This document shows, piece after piece, positions 45,656 through 57,988 of a DNA stretch of 64,000 nt. Made by a program: the position numbers and the translations under genes. Numbering within the stretch: position 1 is the first letter of the stretch; every line of letters begins with the position of its first letter. The DNA comes from Plasmodium coatneyi (lineage: Eukaryota > Apicomplexa > Aconoidasida > Haemosporida > Plasmodiidae). Below the pieces are notes generated by a model. The model made no database searches. It worked only from the letters and a program-made list of their open reading frames with translations, and was not told the origin of the DNA. The stretch lies in the NCBI RefSeq assembly GCF_001680005.1, contig NC_033568.1, positions 1,674,001 through 1,738,000 on the forward strand, in the 5' to 3' direction.

Positions 45656-48600
45656 ATGGCAGTCAGCACCATGCTGGATCATGTAATGGCTGAGAAAATA
45701 GGAAAGAAGAAACAAAAAGAAAAGCGTTAACGTTGATACCAGCGAGTAGCATGCCTAACCCTGCTGGTTCACACGCTCCAATTGTATAGCAGTAGTGGAC
45801 AATACATATGTAGGACAACCTCTATTCATCCCCTCCCCACCAAACATTAACACTTCAGGAAAATGTAAAGCTGAAAAGGGTAAACGAGAAACTCTTGTCC
45901 TTGCTGAATAAGTACAGGTGTGCATACTTGATGTCCCTCGATCTTGTTAACTTTTACGAAGAGGTAATCAGAAGGAGATGCAAAGAAAGTGGAGGGAAGG
46001 ATCTTCTGGAGGGACTGAAGAGGAGGAAGCTGTTCAATGAAACATGGGAGGAAGAAGTGGTCATAAGGAAGAAATTGAAAATGAAGTTACCCAGGAATGA
46101 TGCACCTATTGATGTGACGTTATATGGAAACATCGGCGAGGGGGTAGACAATGCGGGGAGCGTTTCCCCCCCGTTGGTAGGGAGGGAAGACTGCAGTGAT
46201 GAAAGGCATAGTTCGGGAGATACACCGAACGCCCCGCACACGATTCACCACCAAGGGAACCACTCCGCCCATGGAAGCTCCAATACCATCATCCACGAAA
46301 GGAACAAATCGAACTACGTAAACCTGGGGGCTCTAGACTTCAGTGCATACAAAGAAGATTCCGAAGGTTGCGTAAAGTACTTCGAAAAGAAGAAAACACA
46401 ATTGAGCAATGATAAGGTGAACACAGACTCAAGTTACAACAACGTTGGTAGACAGCTACACCAGTCTGAGTTCAGGAAACGACCTCTCTTCAATCAGTCT
46501 GTATATGGGTCAAAACAGAGCGTAATTAAAGCCTCTTTCAATAGGGAGCTCCCCCTTAGCCATAAAAGTATATACATGGACAAGCACCCCAAATTGCAGG
46601 GCGCCAAAAAGGAAGACATTCTCACTAACAGGAGTGTGTATATTAGTAGTGGAAGCGGCATTGGCAGTGGCGTCGGGATGAGTAACTTATTGAGTAAAAA
46701 TGTGGGAGTTCCAAGAAAAGTTGTAAAAAATGAACTACACAAAGGGGGGTTCGTTGCGCCATCCCATAGACCAATAACTAACTTGAATAAAAGCGTTTAT
46801 GTAGATACAAAAGGGGTCCACAGCAGGGGCAGCAATTTAAGCGAAGGACTGGGTGGCGCCAACAAGACTACACTGCTAACTAGGGATAACTTGAAAAAGA
46901 GCGATGTCTCTGTGAGCAAAAAGGCCAGCATGATGAGCAGGCCGAACGGGTTGCAAAATAGTGTTTACGTGAAGAGGATGAATTCTACCATGGGTGGTAT
47001 GGGTGGTGGTGGTCCCATCAGCTTTTCCCCCCCCGATGCCAGGAAGGGCGCCCCAAACAAAAGCGTGTACATGAGAAGCAGCACATTCGCTATTAGCAAC
47101 AAAAAGAGGAAAACAAGCGAAGGGGGAGAAAATTTCAAATGTTCGTCTGCGAACGATAAGGTTAAAGATGAAGGGAAAGTCACTCACTTGCACGATGTGG
47201 TGGCGACTGAGGGGGAAAAGGCGACGTCCAGCGTAGAGGGTTGCATCGGGGAGGAAAATAACCTAGATGAGACTCCTGGGGAAGAAAGGAAAAAAGAGAG
47301 TCCCAACATGGTGGCATATTTTCACCTTTCATATGAACCATTAACTTTGGAAAATGTTGAGCTTTTAATGGGCAGCGAAATTATCGATGGGGAGGATGCC
47401 CGTGGTGGTAGCTCACTCGGGGATAATCAACAGGGAGGTGGAGGAAAGGACAACGGGTTCAATATAAGCTCAGTAGAAAATGTTCAACGTGGGGAACACT
47501 ATACGAAGGGGTGTCCAGCAGGGACAGAAGGAACCATCTCGTCAGGTGAGCATGCGAAGGGGCTAGAGAAGGATCACCCTGAGGGGGGAAGCAACATGAA
47601 GGAGGATAACCCAGACATGGGGGGAAAGAATAAAAAGGACCGTACAGAACCTCTTAGCCAGCATATGGGTAGTGACGAAATGGGCCACCTAAAAGATGAT
47701 TCGTGTGGAGAGGATGCAGGCGAGTCTCTCCTAAAAGGGGGGAAAGCGATAGGTGGAACGTTCACCTCCGTGGAAAGTGGCCAAATGGGGAGAGCAAAAC
47801 AGACAAGCAGTGAAATGTCCCTAAAATTTCAAAACATCATTTTAAGCATAAATGACGAAATTAAAAGGAAGTTACAAGGAGGGAGTGAAAAAGGTGAAAT
47901 GTTAAGTGCATCAAAAGGTGAAGAATCAAATACAAGTGGGAGTAAGTCTGCTTTTACGAAAGGATTGAGGAGGAATATACTTCCATGTGAAGGAGAGAAG
48001 AGCAACGCAAAGGTGGAAACAGAAAAGAGTGTTAATAACAACAGAGCGAATCTGCACATACAAATGGGGACAACTATAGGGTACATTTCCCTCGACATGG
48101 TAGACCTTGATAAAGCTATGTACGAAGGTCTCTTCAGTTGCAAAGACATGGAAGGAAGTTTCATACCAAGTGAGCAAAACGTAAAAGATATAGCCATGTA
48201 TGAGGAAATTCTCAAGGGGGAAGCAAAAGGTAATTTTAATAACATCCCCCCATACAGCATAAACAATTGCAACAAATTAATGTTTAGTAGGAGGAGCCAA
48301 ATTAGTCTATTCAAATCGTCTCAAGAGGTGAAAAATGAAATGATGGAATTTTTAGGAGTGTCCATTTTTTATTCTATCAATGTGGAGTCCCTCTTTCCAT
48401 CAGTTTCGCTAATCAATGATGAAAAACTAGCATTGTGGTTCACCAAAAAGGTGAGGGAAAAGAATTTAAACAAAAATGTTTTAGCCAAATCGTACTGTAG
48501 AAATATTAACCCCTTTGGGGGAAGAATTAATAAGAGGTTGAGCTGTATGGGGTACTTCACCCAACCAGTGACCATCATGTTGTGCTCCTTGAAACGACAA

Positions 48601-50298
48601 AGTGAGTTTAAAAATTTGAAGAAAATAGTTTCCGCTGTTGTTCTCTGTACATGCGATTCTACCACCTTAGAGAAAATTTTGCACACCATACCGGAGGGGA
48701 ATAGCAAAAATTTTGCCCTCTGGAAGGAGGCCATGCATAGCCTGGAAAGCCAACTGGGGCCGAAGAGAAAAAGGAGCATAATTCGAAGGTTGTTGAGGGC
48801 AGGCGGGGGGGAAGGTGCACGGAAGGACGGCGAAAGGAAAGACGCGGGTTTTGTGAATCCACGTGATAGTGACCCCTACGTTGAAGACTCTGAGTCAGAG
48901 GAGAACGACGAGGATGACGACCAAACGGGAAGGAAAAACAAACAGAATGATCAATTTGAGTTGAAGACGTACGATTTTATGAAGGGAATGAATACCTACG
49001 ATGGTTGTCTAAGTGATTCACTTTCCTCCAAAGGGGTGGAGCAGTTAGACAGTGCAGCAAACACACCCATATCATCTTCCCAAGGAACATTTACCCAAGA
49101 GAAACAAGACGAAGAATTTTTCGAAACATATGAGGATGAAGAATTCTGCCTATTCATATGTACCATCCCAAATGCTCACAAGAGATTTCGCTATCTTTTG
49201 CTGATAGAGAATTTTCATTTTATTTATGACGATCTGTTAAAGCATATTCACAACAAGCTAATGAGCATCGAGCTGATAGCAAATAAGCACCTCCTCTTAA
49301 AGCAGCTTTTCTCCAACATTTTGTTTTTGTGTAATTGGTTAAATGAGCCGAGAAAGTATCGGTGGTTTCAGTGGGACACGGTGGTGAGGAAGGTAGAAAT
49401 GCTTCATGGGTATTTAGAAAATGGGAGAATATCAAGGGATAGATGTATGCTGCTTCTTCTGGCAGAACACACAGGGGAAATTTTCAGCGACAAGGAGATG
49501 AACGAGTTGAAGAAGGTTAGCAGATTTCACATAAAGGATCTTTACGATAGATCCATCGACTTTATTAACTCTTTCCTGGAGTTACGTGGAGAAATGGGTA
49601 CCGCGGAGTTTGCCCGGAGTTGCTGCGTGGGGGAAACGACGGGGGAGTCTGACGGAGACGACGTTATGGAAAACCTGCTCAAGGATAAATTTCTCGAAAA
49701 AGTGCACCATTTTGTAGAAAAGGTGTACGGAAAGATGCTCCTAATAATTTCGCGCCTAGTTCTACTGATAAAGCAATACTTAGCACTTATCATATGGTTA
49801 GGAGATGTTAGGCCATTTTACCCTCTCTTTAGTTACGTGGATGAAACGAGGAAGGTCAAATACTCACAGGATTTGTTCGTAAATTTAGTGGCCTTCTTTG
49901 AGTCCTACAATAAATATTTTAATATGATCCAAAGGGATAAGGAAATGTGTAAGAACAGCGAAAGCAAGAGACACACACTGTTAGATGGTGACACGGGCAG
50001 CGGTTCTTCCCGACCGGGGTTCTATTCGCCCACTTTCGATGATGCATCTCTGCAGGTGGGCAGGAATATGCACACAACGCACGGGTTAGAACATGCCTGT
50101 GGAGGTAGAAAGGCGGTTAATAACGTGTATGGCAAAGCGTTAAACACAGAGGTTAAAAAGAGAAAATCGCTGACGAACACCGTAGATTACGCATGCGAAG
50201 TGAAGCGGAAAAGCGTGGAAAAGGAAAAGAGACGTAGATCTGTTAGGCAAACAAGTTTCGAAGAAACATGTGAGGCGGAATTTCACCTGTCCGACTAG
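45656..50298 (+). CDS. Large formin-like protein (divergent FH2), MISFIT candidate
   Basis: A short first exon, 45656-45682 (MAVSTMLDH, donor CAT|GTAATG), joins the main exon 45859-50298 in phase 0, about 1,488 residues. The first exon is tentative. After an N-terminal helical region (residues about 10-75) comes about 700 residues of low complexity containing six copies of a short motif, [NH]xSVY. The C-terminal half looks like a diverged FH2 domain: LKRQSEFKNLKKIVSAVV resembles the LDPKRxQNxxIxL helix, and LFSNILFLCNWLN followed by WFQWDTVVRKVEML resembles the ILALGNYLN...GFKLSSLLKL segment. An acidic block splits it. Formins nucleate actin. Plasmodium has two clear formins, and MISFIT is a nuclear formin-like protein needed for ookinete-to-oocyst development; the locus and the weak FH2 suggest this is it. 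Confidence 0.6.
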
Positions 50299-51428
50299 TG
50301 GTGCCTCGGTGAAAACATCCCTGCGTAAACTTTCATTTTAACAATCTTCTTGTTTTAGTGATTTTTTAATGATTTTCTTTTTGTTTGTGCAAAACGGTTA
50401 CTGTCGCTGTTGCCGCGTTGTGTGGACATATCGCTTCTTTCCTTTTGCACCACCATCTGCTGGATGATGCTCAAAGTAACATTTTTTTTTAAAGAAAAAT
50501 GATGAAGTTAAAATTAGACAAGAGTTGTTTTCACTTGTTTATCACGCAGTTGGAGTGTTTTGGTAGGTACGAATATGCTACATATATGTATGCTTTTTTT
50601 TGCCATTTTTATGACACACGTTTTGGCGTCTACAAAAGCAGCCCTCCTCGAATTGCTTACCGGCACACCATAACTACTGCCGCCGCTTTGATCTGGGGGG
50701 TGCCGTGTGAGCATGGCTATCTTTTTGTGAACAGTAAACAGTCGGCGAGGGGGAAATATCGCTGCGAACAGCTAGCCATTTGTCCATGCTTACGAAGCAG
50801 TGCTATGCACGCTCCCTGCATATGAAAATGTGTCTACCACGTTTAACAGCGCTTTAAAATGCCAATAAAGGAAGGGGTAAAGAAGTGGGAAAAAAGGAGG
50901 AAATACGATGCGAAGTGGAGAAGTGGTGGGGAAAAATTACCAAAAAAATAATGTCTTCCAATATGAATTGTGCATTGTTTCACCATGTTATGTGAGCATT
51001 TGGGAAACGCCACAGAAAAAAAACGAAAAAAGAAAAATGATCTCTGCTAAATTGATTCTCGAGCGAAAAATACACTTTCTCATTTGTGACGCCTTGGCAT
51101 GTGCATGAATATCCTTTCCCCCACCAACAACAGGTGCTAGTAGATGAATAACGCACTTTATGGCACTATTATTTAAGCGTTTTTTTTTTTTAACTAGTAT
51201 GTTATTTGCACCATTTTGAGGGCGAGGAAAAATTGGCAAAGCTCTTTTCTATGTTTATTTTCTACCCATGTAAATTACCAATTTTAGTTAATCAAATTGG
51301 TGTGACCTCATTGAACATTCTCGTTAAAGCGGAGAAGTGTGTAGTTTGTTTTTATAACAACCTCGCAGTGATACGTTACGTTTTTATATTGCTTTCTTCT
51401 GTTTGTCCAGATCGCCTTTTTCCCGCAA

Positions 51429-51469
<41 letters not shown>

Positions 51470-52212
51470 TGCTATTTATTTGCGTTCGCTTACCACTGGC
51501 ATTGCATTTGGATTGTCCTTGCTTTGGATTACCCTTGCATTACCCCTGCACCCCCTTTTAGGGCCCCCACTTTTCTTCGATTCGTCGGGATTGTGGTTTA
51601 TTCGAGAAGCATTGTTCTTTGGTTGGGAATCCCCCAATCAGCAATGCACATAGCGTGAGTATATAAAGCGTTTTCCGTAGCAATACCGCACAGTCGCGTA
51701 TCCGCATTGTCGCAAAAGTTTGAGCGACGCGGAAATCGCAGCAAAATATAAAAAGTGTTAATTTTTTTTTTCACACCTTTTGATCGTTTTATTCGTATTA
51801 ATATGCGCGAAAGCGAGCATAAAGCCGTGCTACACATGCGTACGTGCACATAAACATGCATAGATAACTGTGCAAGTTTTATTCTATTGATCATTATTAT
51901 CTTCGCAAACTGTTTTGTTTCTTTGAGAAGGAGGTGAAGGACCCCTCCTTCGCATGTATAAGGCTGTGTCTTTTTTTTGTGTACGTGGATTTTTCATTTT
52001 TTCATCTCCTCGAAGATGAAATTACGTAGTTGCATTTTTTGATTGAGTAGGTCTTCGCGCAGATCGGGGTTCGTTTTGTGAAAGCGAATTTGGGAAATAG
52101 CCTCATCAAGTTTTCCATTTTGAATTTGCGATCGCAAAATTCACGCCACAACATTACCACCTCAAGTTTTCCCCTGCATATTTTTCCACTCGTGGACCAC
52201 CCCTGTGCGACG
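50299..52212. other. Intergenic region upstream of ceramide synthase
   Basis: 1.9 kb with no supported gene. A short plus-strand frame at 50499 (MMKLKLDKSCFHLF) ends in a good GTAGGT donor, but I found no partner exon. A 33-base T-run is at 51431-51463. Confidence 0.6.
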
Positions 52213-53577
52213 ATGACGAGCCACTACTTGCACACGCTGGACGAGTACTTCGCGAACGTGAGAAATAAGGGCAACTTAGAATGGATCCTACTTAACCGGA
52301 AGCTGTCTGGATGGGACATCCTCGTACTTGTTCTCCTTTTTGCTTTCATAACCGTATTGAGATTTTTCGCCGTAGGGATACACACCAATTTGATTGGAGA
52401 GAATAATATACTGTATGGCTTATCCAGAAAATCACTACTAGATCGAGTAAACAAAAAATGGGACATAGCGAAAGATGGATGTATATACAAATGGAAGGAA
52501 AACTGCTGGTTTGCATTTTGGCATAGTTTCTCCTTTATGTATAACTTTATGTTGCTAATTTTTATGTCTGGTTATATGCACAACAAAAATGGATGGGTTA
52601 AAAAGTGCCTTGAGGAACCAACAGGGAAATGGTTTATTTTAGTCACCGAAGATGAGTACATGGAAAACAAAAGAGGATGGCCATATATGTATATAGACAA
52701 TTCAGTGCATTATTTCTACCTACTGGAGATAGCTTTTTGGTCCTCTTGCCTTTTTTACTTAAAATATGAAATAAGAAGAAAAGATTTTTACGTGTTCATT
52801 TTACACCATTTGTCCACAATTCTGTTGCTATCCTATTCATATATTTTTAACTTTTGGAGGATGGGCTTATTAGTTCTTTTTGTTCACGACATAGTTGACG
52901 TGGCATTGTATATTTCGAAGAGCTTGAATTATTCCCATCCCAGATATCAGAAAGCGTTGACAATATTTTACATTTTTTTTGTTTTTTCTTATTTTTTTTT
53001 CCGTATTATTATATTCCTCTTTTATATCGTCATTCCGTTGAGCAATTTAGAGATCATAAAATCCTACACCGACGGGTTTATAACATCTTACATGGACGTG
53101 CCCGCCGGTATAGTCCCCGTTGTGCTTTTGTGGATACTCATGGTATGACTCAGCAGGAGTGCATTTCTTGGTCGTGGTGACCTTTTCCACTGCGTGTGTT
53201 TCGGATAGTATGTATACGCAGCGGCACAATGGATCACTACACTGTATCATTTATTTTTACACACCCCTGGCCCCACCGCAGGTTATGCACTTTTACTGGT
53301 TTTTCCTAATCCTGAAGATGACTCGAATATTTATCGTCAAAACAAGTAATGAGCTGAAGAAGCGGCGCATATGTGCCCACGTACATACGTTTCACCGATA
53401 CAAATGAGTCTTATGCGGATCACGTTGTAGCGCATCAACAAACATGAGAACAGAGCAAACATCGCCTCCCTTTCTCCTTTACTAACTGCAGTGAAAAATG
53501 AAGAATTCGCAGACATCAGGAGTGAAGACGAAGGCGAAAATCCAATTCCTAAGCATGTCATCAAAAAGGAGAAGTAA
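52213..53577 (+). CDS. Ceramide synthase (LAG1/TLC domain)
   Basis: Three exons, 52213-53142, 53282-53345 and 53492-53577, phases matching, 359 residues. The start is the first ATG (MTSHYLHTLDEYF); the frame is open upstream but without ATG. There are about six or seven membrane segments. The Lag1 motif is clear: FILHHLSTILLLSYSY with the paired His at 198-199, followed by WRMGLLVLFVHDIVD with Asp 226 and 229. Exon 2 gives the last membrane helix (VMHFYWFFLILKMTRI). The protein ends VIKKEK, a KKxx dilysine ER-retrieval signal that appears only when exon 3 is included. The enzyme joins a fatty acyl-CoA to a sphingoid base in the ER to make (dihydro)ceramide. Without splicing the protein would stop too early, losing the last helix and the ER signal. 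Confidence 0.88.
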
Positions 53578-54308
53578 TTTTTTTCCATGTTTGATCGCAG
53601 GACACCGTGTTTATGTTTTAATATTTTTATGTGACACCATCGTTACCGTTATTTTTTATTAGAGCAGGTGTTGTTATTCTCATTTTATTTATTTCTTTTT
53701 TTCTGACCATTGCTGTTGTCGCCGTTTTAATATATCTTTTTTTTTTCCCGATTTACTTCATAAATTCACTTACAATTGCGCCGTTGGATTTCTTAATTCA
53801 TTCTTTCGTGATTCAACGCATGGTTGTTTTTTTCACCCTTTCTTCCATTTTAAAGTAATTACACATCCTTATAAAGTTCTTAACCCCCCACAGGCATATG
53901 CACACGCTTATATGTACGTGCCTGCATGTGCATGTGTGCATATACGCACACGTGTTCCGATGTATAAACACATTTTTGCGACCCAACACAGATAACTAAA
54001 TGGCCAATGGACCATTTGCACACATATAACTATTGTCAATAATGTGTACCTCGACAAATTAACCTTACAAAACTTTTCAGTCTTATTTTAATAACCTACT
54101 TGCGTGAAAGCAGGAAATTGCTTAACAAAAATGTTTAAAAATAGGGTGGAAAGGGGAAAAAAAAAATATCCACTTAAAAAGGCAATCATGGTTTAATAAA
54201 GAGAAAATAATTTATTGTACTCAGATTGTAGGTCTCTTCCTTTCCTCTTTTTTTCCGAAGCAGTTTGGTAGACAGTTCATGTGATGCAAACAAACAGAAC
54301 ATCATTTT
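53578..54308. other. Convergent 3' region of ceramide synthase and the selenoprotein
   Basis: No gene is supported. A hydrophobic plus-strand frame at 53631-53858 is T-rich and probably chance. TATGCACACG-like tracts occur near 53900. It holds both 3' UTRs. Confidence 0.6.
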
Positions 54309-54358
54309 TCATTGTCAATTTATACACTTATATTTGTATTTTCAAATTGGCAAATCAT
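54309..54358 (-). promoter_or_regulatory. SECIS element (type II-like)
   Basis: Read on the minus strand, it starts with ATGA, then a 10-bp stem (TTGCCAATTT with AAATTGACAA, one C/A mismatch), then GAAA in an internal loop, then a perfect 5-bp upper stem (ATACA with TGTAT) capped by AATATAAG. It closes with TGA opposite the first ATGA. The distance from ATGA to the unpaired AA is 12 nt, as in known eukaryotic SECIS elements. It lies about 64 nt after an in-frame TGA. Confidence 0.75.
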
Positions 54359-54415
54359 TTATGATGATATTTGTTTGGAATTACTTTCGTGTGGAAAAAG
54401 GGAAGGGAAGAGAAG

Positions 54416-55132
54416 TTAGCCTCAGGTGCTTCCCAAACAGGTGCCCAAATTTTTCAGTTCCATTATTCTGCTTTTTTGCAAATTGCCCATTTTTTTCTTC
54501 TTGTTGAAGAAATCGTCATCTCCATCGTTGTTGCGTCCGCCCAGGGTCTGCGAAAGGGTTGCGCGGGGGTTACGTGTAGGTTACGTGTATGGTTGAGAGT
54601 GCACGCGTTTGTGTACGCGCATGGTTGTTGTGGAAATAGGCATATGAGGGGCCCCTTTACAACCACAGATTCGTGGTTGCATAAAGGGGTGGACGTCAAA
54701 AAGGGCTTACATTCGAGCCATTGGACAAGCCAAATAAAGTTTTAAAAAAAATAGCTAGCTGAAAAAAAAAAAAAAAAATATTAACATCATTTGGTGAAAG
54801 CTGCACACACGCTGTTGTTCCACAAGGGGTAAGCGGACGGGAGTGCTGCCTCTCTAGCGGTGTGTACATTTGCATACATACATATATGCATGCGCGTGTA
54901 CACTTTCAGGAAAACGTTTATGTGCCTCTTTTGTGTGCCATAATTCTAGCATTACTATGTTAAAAAGGGTTTTCAGGAAGTTTATCACACTATTTATTAG
55001 GTTAACTATGGGCGAGATAAACCTGTTTTGGAGGGCACTTTTTTTCCGCAGCTTTTCATACTTCAGTTTGCGATCTTTTAAAATGTTTTCATATTCCCCC
55101 TCATTTTCCTGGTTTTCTTTTTTACGATTCAT
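54416..55132 (-). CDS. Small membrane selenoprotein (SelK/SelS-like), Sec as next-to-last residue
   Basis: Two exons, 55132-54956 and 54547-54416, phase 0 (donor ATA|GTAATG, acceptor TTCGCAG). The first exon codes a charged N-terminus and one membrane helix (ISPIVNLINSVINFLKTLFN). The second adds LGGRNNDGDDDFF, a basic patch, and ends TCLGST-TGA-Gly-TAA. Reading TGA (54424-54422) as selenocysteine gives 102 residues with Sec at 101. A single helix followed by a Gly/Asp and basic tail with Sec beside the C-terminus is the plan of SelK and SelS, ER proteins linked to protein degradation. A SECIS-like hairpin follows in the 3' UTR. Plasmodium has four reported selenoproteins (Sel1-Sel4), two of them distantly SelK/SelS-like; this is probably one of them. 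If TGA is a plain stop, the protein is 100 residues. Confidence 0.72.
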
Positions 55133-55971
55133 CTTTCATTATAATCGAATGTTAGCAGTGGGGGTGGTGGAAAATGGTAGACATTATTTGGTAGTGTAAC
55201 TACGTGGAGGCATGTACTTGGTGCTGCTTTGCAGTGGTGGAACTTTGTACAAAGCAGCAATCGCGATGGAAAACACAAATTGGGGATTTTAAAAATTCCC
55301 CTCGATTATTTTGGGGAAATAAAAGGAGGATGTGGAAAATAAATGCAACATTGTATGAAGTGTATATGTAAAATGAACATACAAAATAGCAATAGAAAAA
55401 AAAAAAAAAAAAAATAGCAGCGCTTTGTGTGCAGTACGAAAAAATTATGCCAATTTTTTTACGGACAAAAATTATTCTGAATGTTCGCAATATTTAGGCA
55501 AGCATTGGAAGGAAAATGTTTCCATTTTTTTTTCTTTTTACTACACATGTTGAAAGGCATTTCTGCGCAGTGATATTTGTAAAGACAATTTTGTAGCTCA
55601 GTAAGATGAGTTTTTCCTGCGCGTTCGTATTAGGCTTCCCTCGTTATCCCCTCTTTAACGTTTAAAAAATGGAAAAGAATCACAACATTGTAAAAAAGAA
55701 AATAAAAAATAAAAGATAAGATGAATACAAGAACGAATAGTATAGTATAGTGTAGCGTAAAGAGTCATATATATTTGTGACCTTAGACGTATCTGTGAGT
55801 TAAAATGACCATTCCGTAGTAACATCCTCGGCGTCTACTTATGTGGCGCGGGAGCACAACCGCCATTTGGTTTTGTTCTACTTTGTTACACTTTTTTTCC
55901 CTTTTTTTTTTTTATCGTTAATTCACGATGTGCTACCATGGGGCTAGCTAAAATATGGCAACAGCTTTAAT
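55133..55971. other. Divergent spacer between the selenoprotein and the coiled-coil gene
   Basis: About 840 bases, presumably two promoters. A TAGCTA lies near 55945, about 25 bp before the ATG of the next gene. A TATAGTATAGTGTAGCGTA tract is near 55740. No gene seen. Confidence 0.55.
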
Positions 55972-57761
55972 ATGAGCAAAGAGCTAAAGTCGTACATGCT
56001 GAAAGCAATGAAGGAATATCAGCACTATTTTGAAAAGACATCAACGAAAAATTGCTACTTGGAGGATAACATCGGCTTGGTTAAAGAATTAAAAATTGAC
56101 GAGGAGTAAGCAGCTTAGTTTGGTTTTTCTGTCTTTGTGCGATTTGCAAAGGGGGGAAGAAAACGGTTTGGACTTTTACCCCCCTGTAATTTACGGCTCT
56201 TATATGCATGAGAAAGAGTGTTTCTCTCCCGCTGAAAGTCGAAGTGTATTACTGCTGCATATCTACGTCATAATTCCCCCTCCAAATTAGCAACGGCTAC
56301 AATGAAGATATTTTTTTGAAAATACAAAAGCAGTTCCACCTGCACGACTTTTTCAACCTATCCTTGTTATTCCCCGTGAAATTTTTTAACAAAAATGGAA
56401 AGACGTTAGTGCAGGTAATGGACAGTTTCCCACCTCAAAAAAGGGAGGCATAGGCCAGTTGACAGTGCATGATGCTCGTATGTGTGCGCCACTCGATTTG
56501 CATTGAGATATTTAATTATCACGGCCTATTTGCGCAGTTATGTTGACTGGTGTACAGACCATATGAGTAAAACTGCAAACCCACGCTTATGCCATTTACC
56601 CTCTCCCTCATTTTCGCGTAGTTAATATCAGAAGATACCACTCAAAACGACTTGGAGTTGATACAGGCCGTTCTTAAGAATATAGAGCATAACGAACTGA
56701 ACAAATTAAATTTTTTCAACATGGAAAATATAATTTTTGAGCTATTAGGTCTCACTTAAATAAAGAAGCAAAAAATAGGAAAAATATAAGTAGCCAAAAT
56801 GATAAAAAAGAAAAAATATTATCCCCCATTTGCATGCTTTTTCCTCCTTTTTTAATAGACGAAATAATAAGGCAAATAACTGTAGAGTGTCCGAAGCGCG
56901 GCTTCGCCTTGCTAATGTAAAGGGAAAAGGGGAACGAGCACACAGTTATTTGCATGTGTGTGTATTGTATGCCCCTATAGAAGTGGCTTTAGAGAATGTT
57001 GCGTACGCTGGCGTGTACTTGTCGATATGTGCATATAAATAGGCGCCCCCGCTCTGCTCTTCCTTCCCCCCCCAAAGGATCAATAACGAAATACAAAAAA
57101 ATATTAACTACTACAAAAATTTGATTGACATCATAGAGCACAATAACGACATGAACAACCAGAATTATAAAGAACAGTTGCAGCAGCATAAGTTATTTGT
57201 AAGTCATTGTTTCGGTACTTTGTATCTGCATGTGTGCACTACCATGTTGTGTTTTTAACATGGGTTGATGTAACACCTGTCCGAACTTGGGGACTCCATT
57301 TTTAGCTGGACGAACTAGCAACGGAAGAGATCGAATTGAAGGAAAAGCTCCTGGACTCGCAGAACGAACTGCAACTTTTGAAGAAGTAGGGAATGAAAAA
57401 TAAAGGCCCTGTCCAGCGAAATGTGCAAAGCACAGTACACACATGATAAAAGAGCAAGGCATCTTTTTTGAATCAATTAAAATGCGTGAACATGTCCACA
57501 TTAACGGCTCTGCTTTATGAACCCTTTTGAAACTCTTTCAATGCAGCGAAAATTTAAAGAAAATGCAAGAAAATAAAAATAAAAAGGAAATACAGGTTTG
57601 ACGAACTATAGGGAAAGACTTTTTTTTATTGGTGAAAAAGGGTGGATATTTGCCGTTCAGTCGTTTCTTTTTTCTTTTTTTTTCAGTACGACTTATTAAA
57701 GCACAATGAATCGTTACTCGAGAAAATTAAAGAAATTTACGACAAGCAAGGGGAAATTTAA
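55972..57761 (+). CDS. Small coiled-coil protein, eight exons
   Basis: Exons 55972-56105, 56291-56414, 56622-56748, 56859-56886, 57078-57198, 57306-57385, 57547-57595 and 57687-57761 join with consistent phases, 245 residues. The exons are too short to be seen as reading frames; one is 28 nt. The first 115 residues are a mixed helical domain (for example FHLHDFFNLSLLFPVKFF), and from DEIIRQITVEINNEIQ to the end it is a continuous charged coiled coil (NNDMNNQNYKEQLQQH, LATEEIELKEKLLDSQ). No signal or membrane segment. I do not recognise the family. A small N-terminal domain plus a long coiled coil occurs in kinetochore, spindle and axoneme proteins; DRC1 is the convergent neighbour. Function is unknown. 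Confidence 0.65.
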
Positions 57762-57988
57762 AGGCGCGGAAAGGAAGAAATGAACTGTCGGTAAAGGGGG
57801 ATCCTCACAAGATGAGCGCGCGAGAGTATTTTCCGCTTCGTTTTTCGTTTCCTTTCCGTTTTGTTTTCCATTTGTTTCGCGTTTTATTTCCACCGTTGTT
57901 TCCATGCTCCTTCCCCCTTTGCTCATTTTTCGGCGCGCATCCATGTAGAACATGCCTCTTCACCAGTAGACAAACGAACTGCCAATTT

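Noticed and set aside
50499..50825. Small gene starting MMKLKLDKSCFHLF with a good donor
   Set aside because: No partner exon of matching phase with protein-like content was found.
53631..53858. Hydrophobic 75-codon frame
   Set aside because: T-rich sequence in a 3' region; no start context, domain or splice support.
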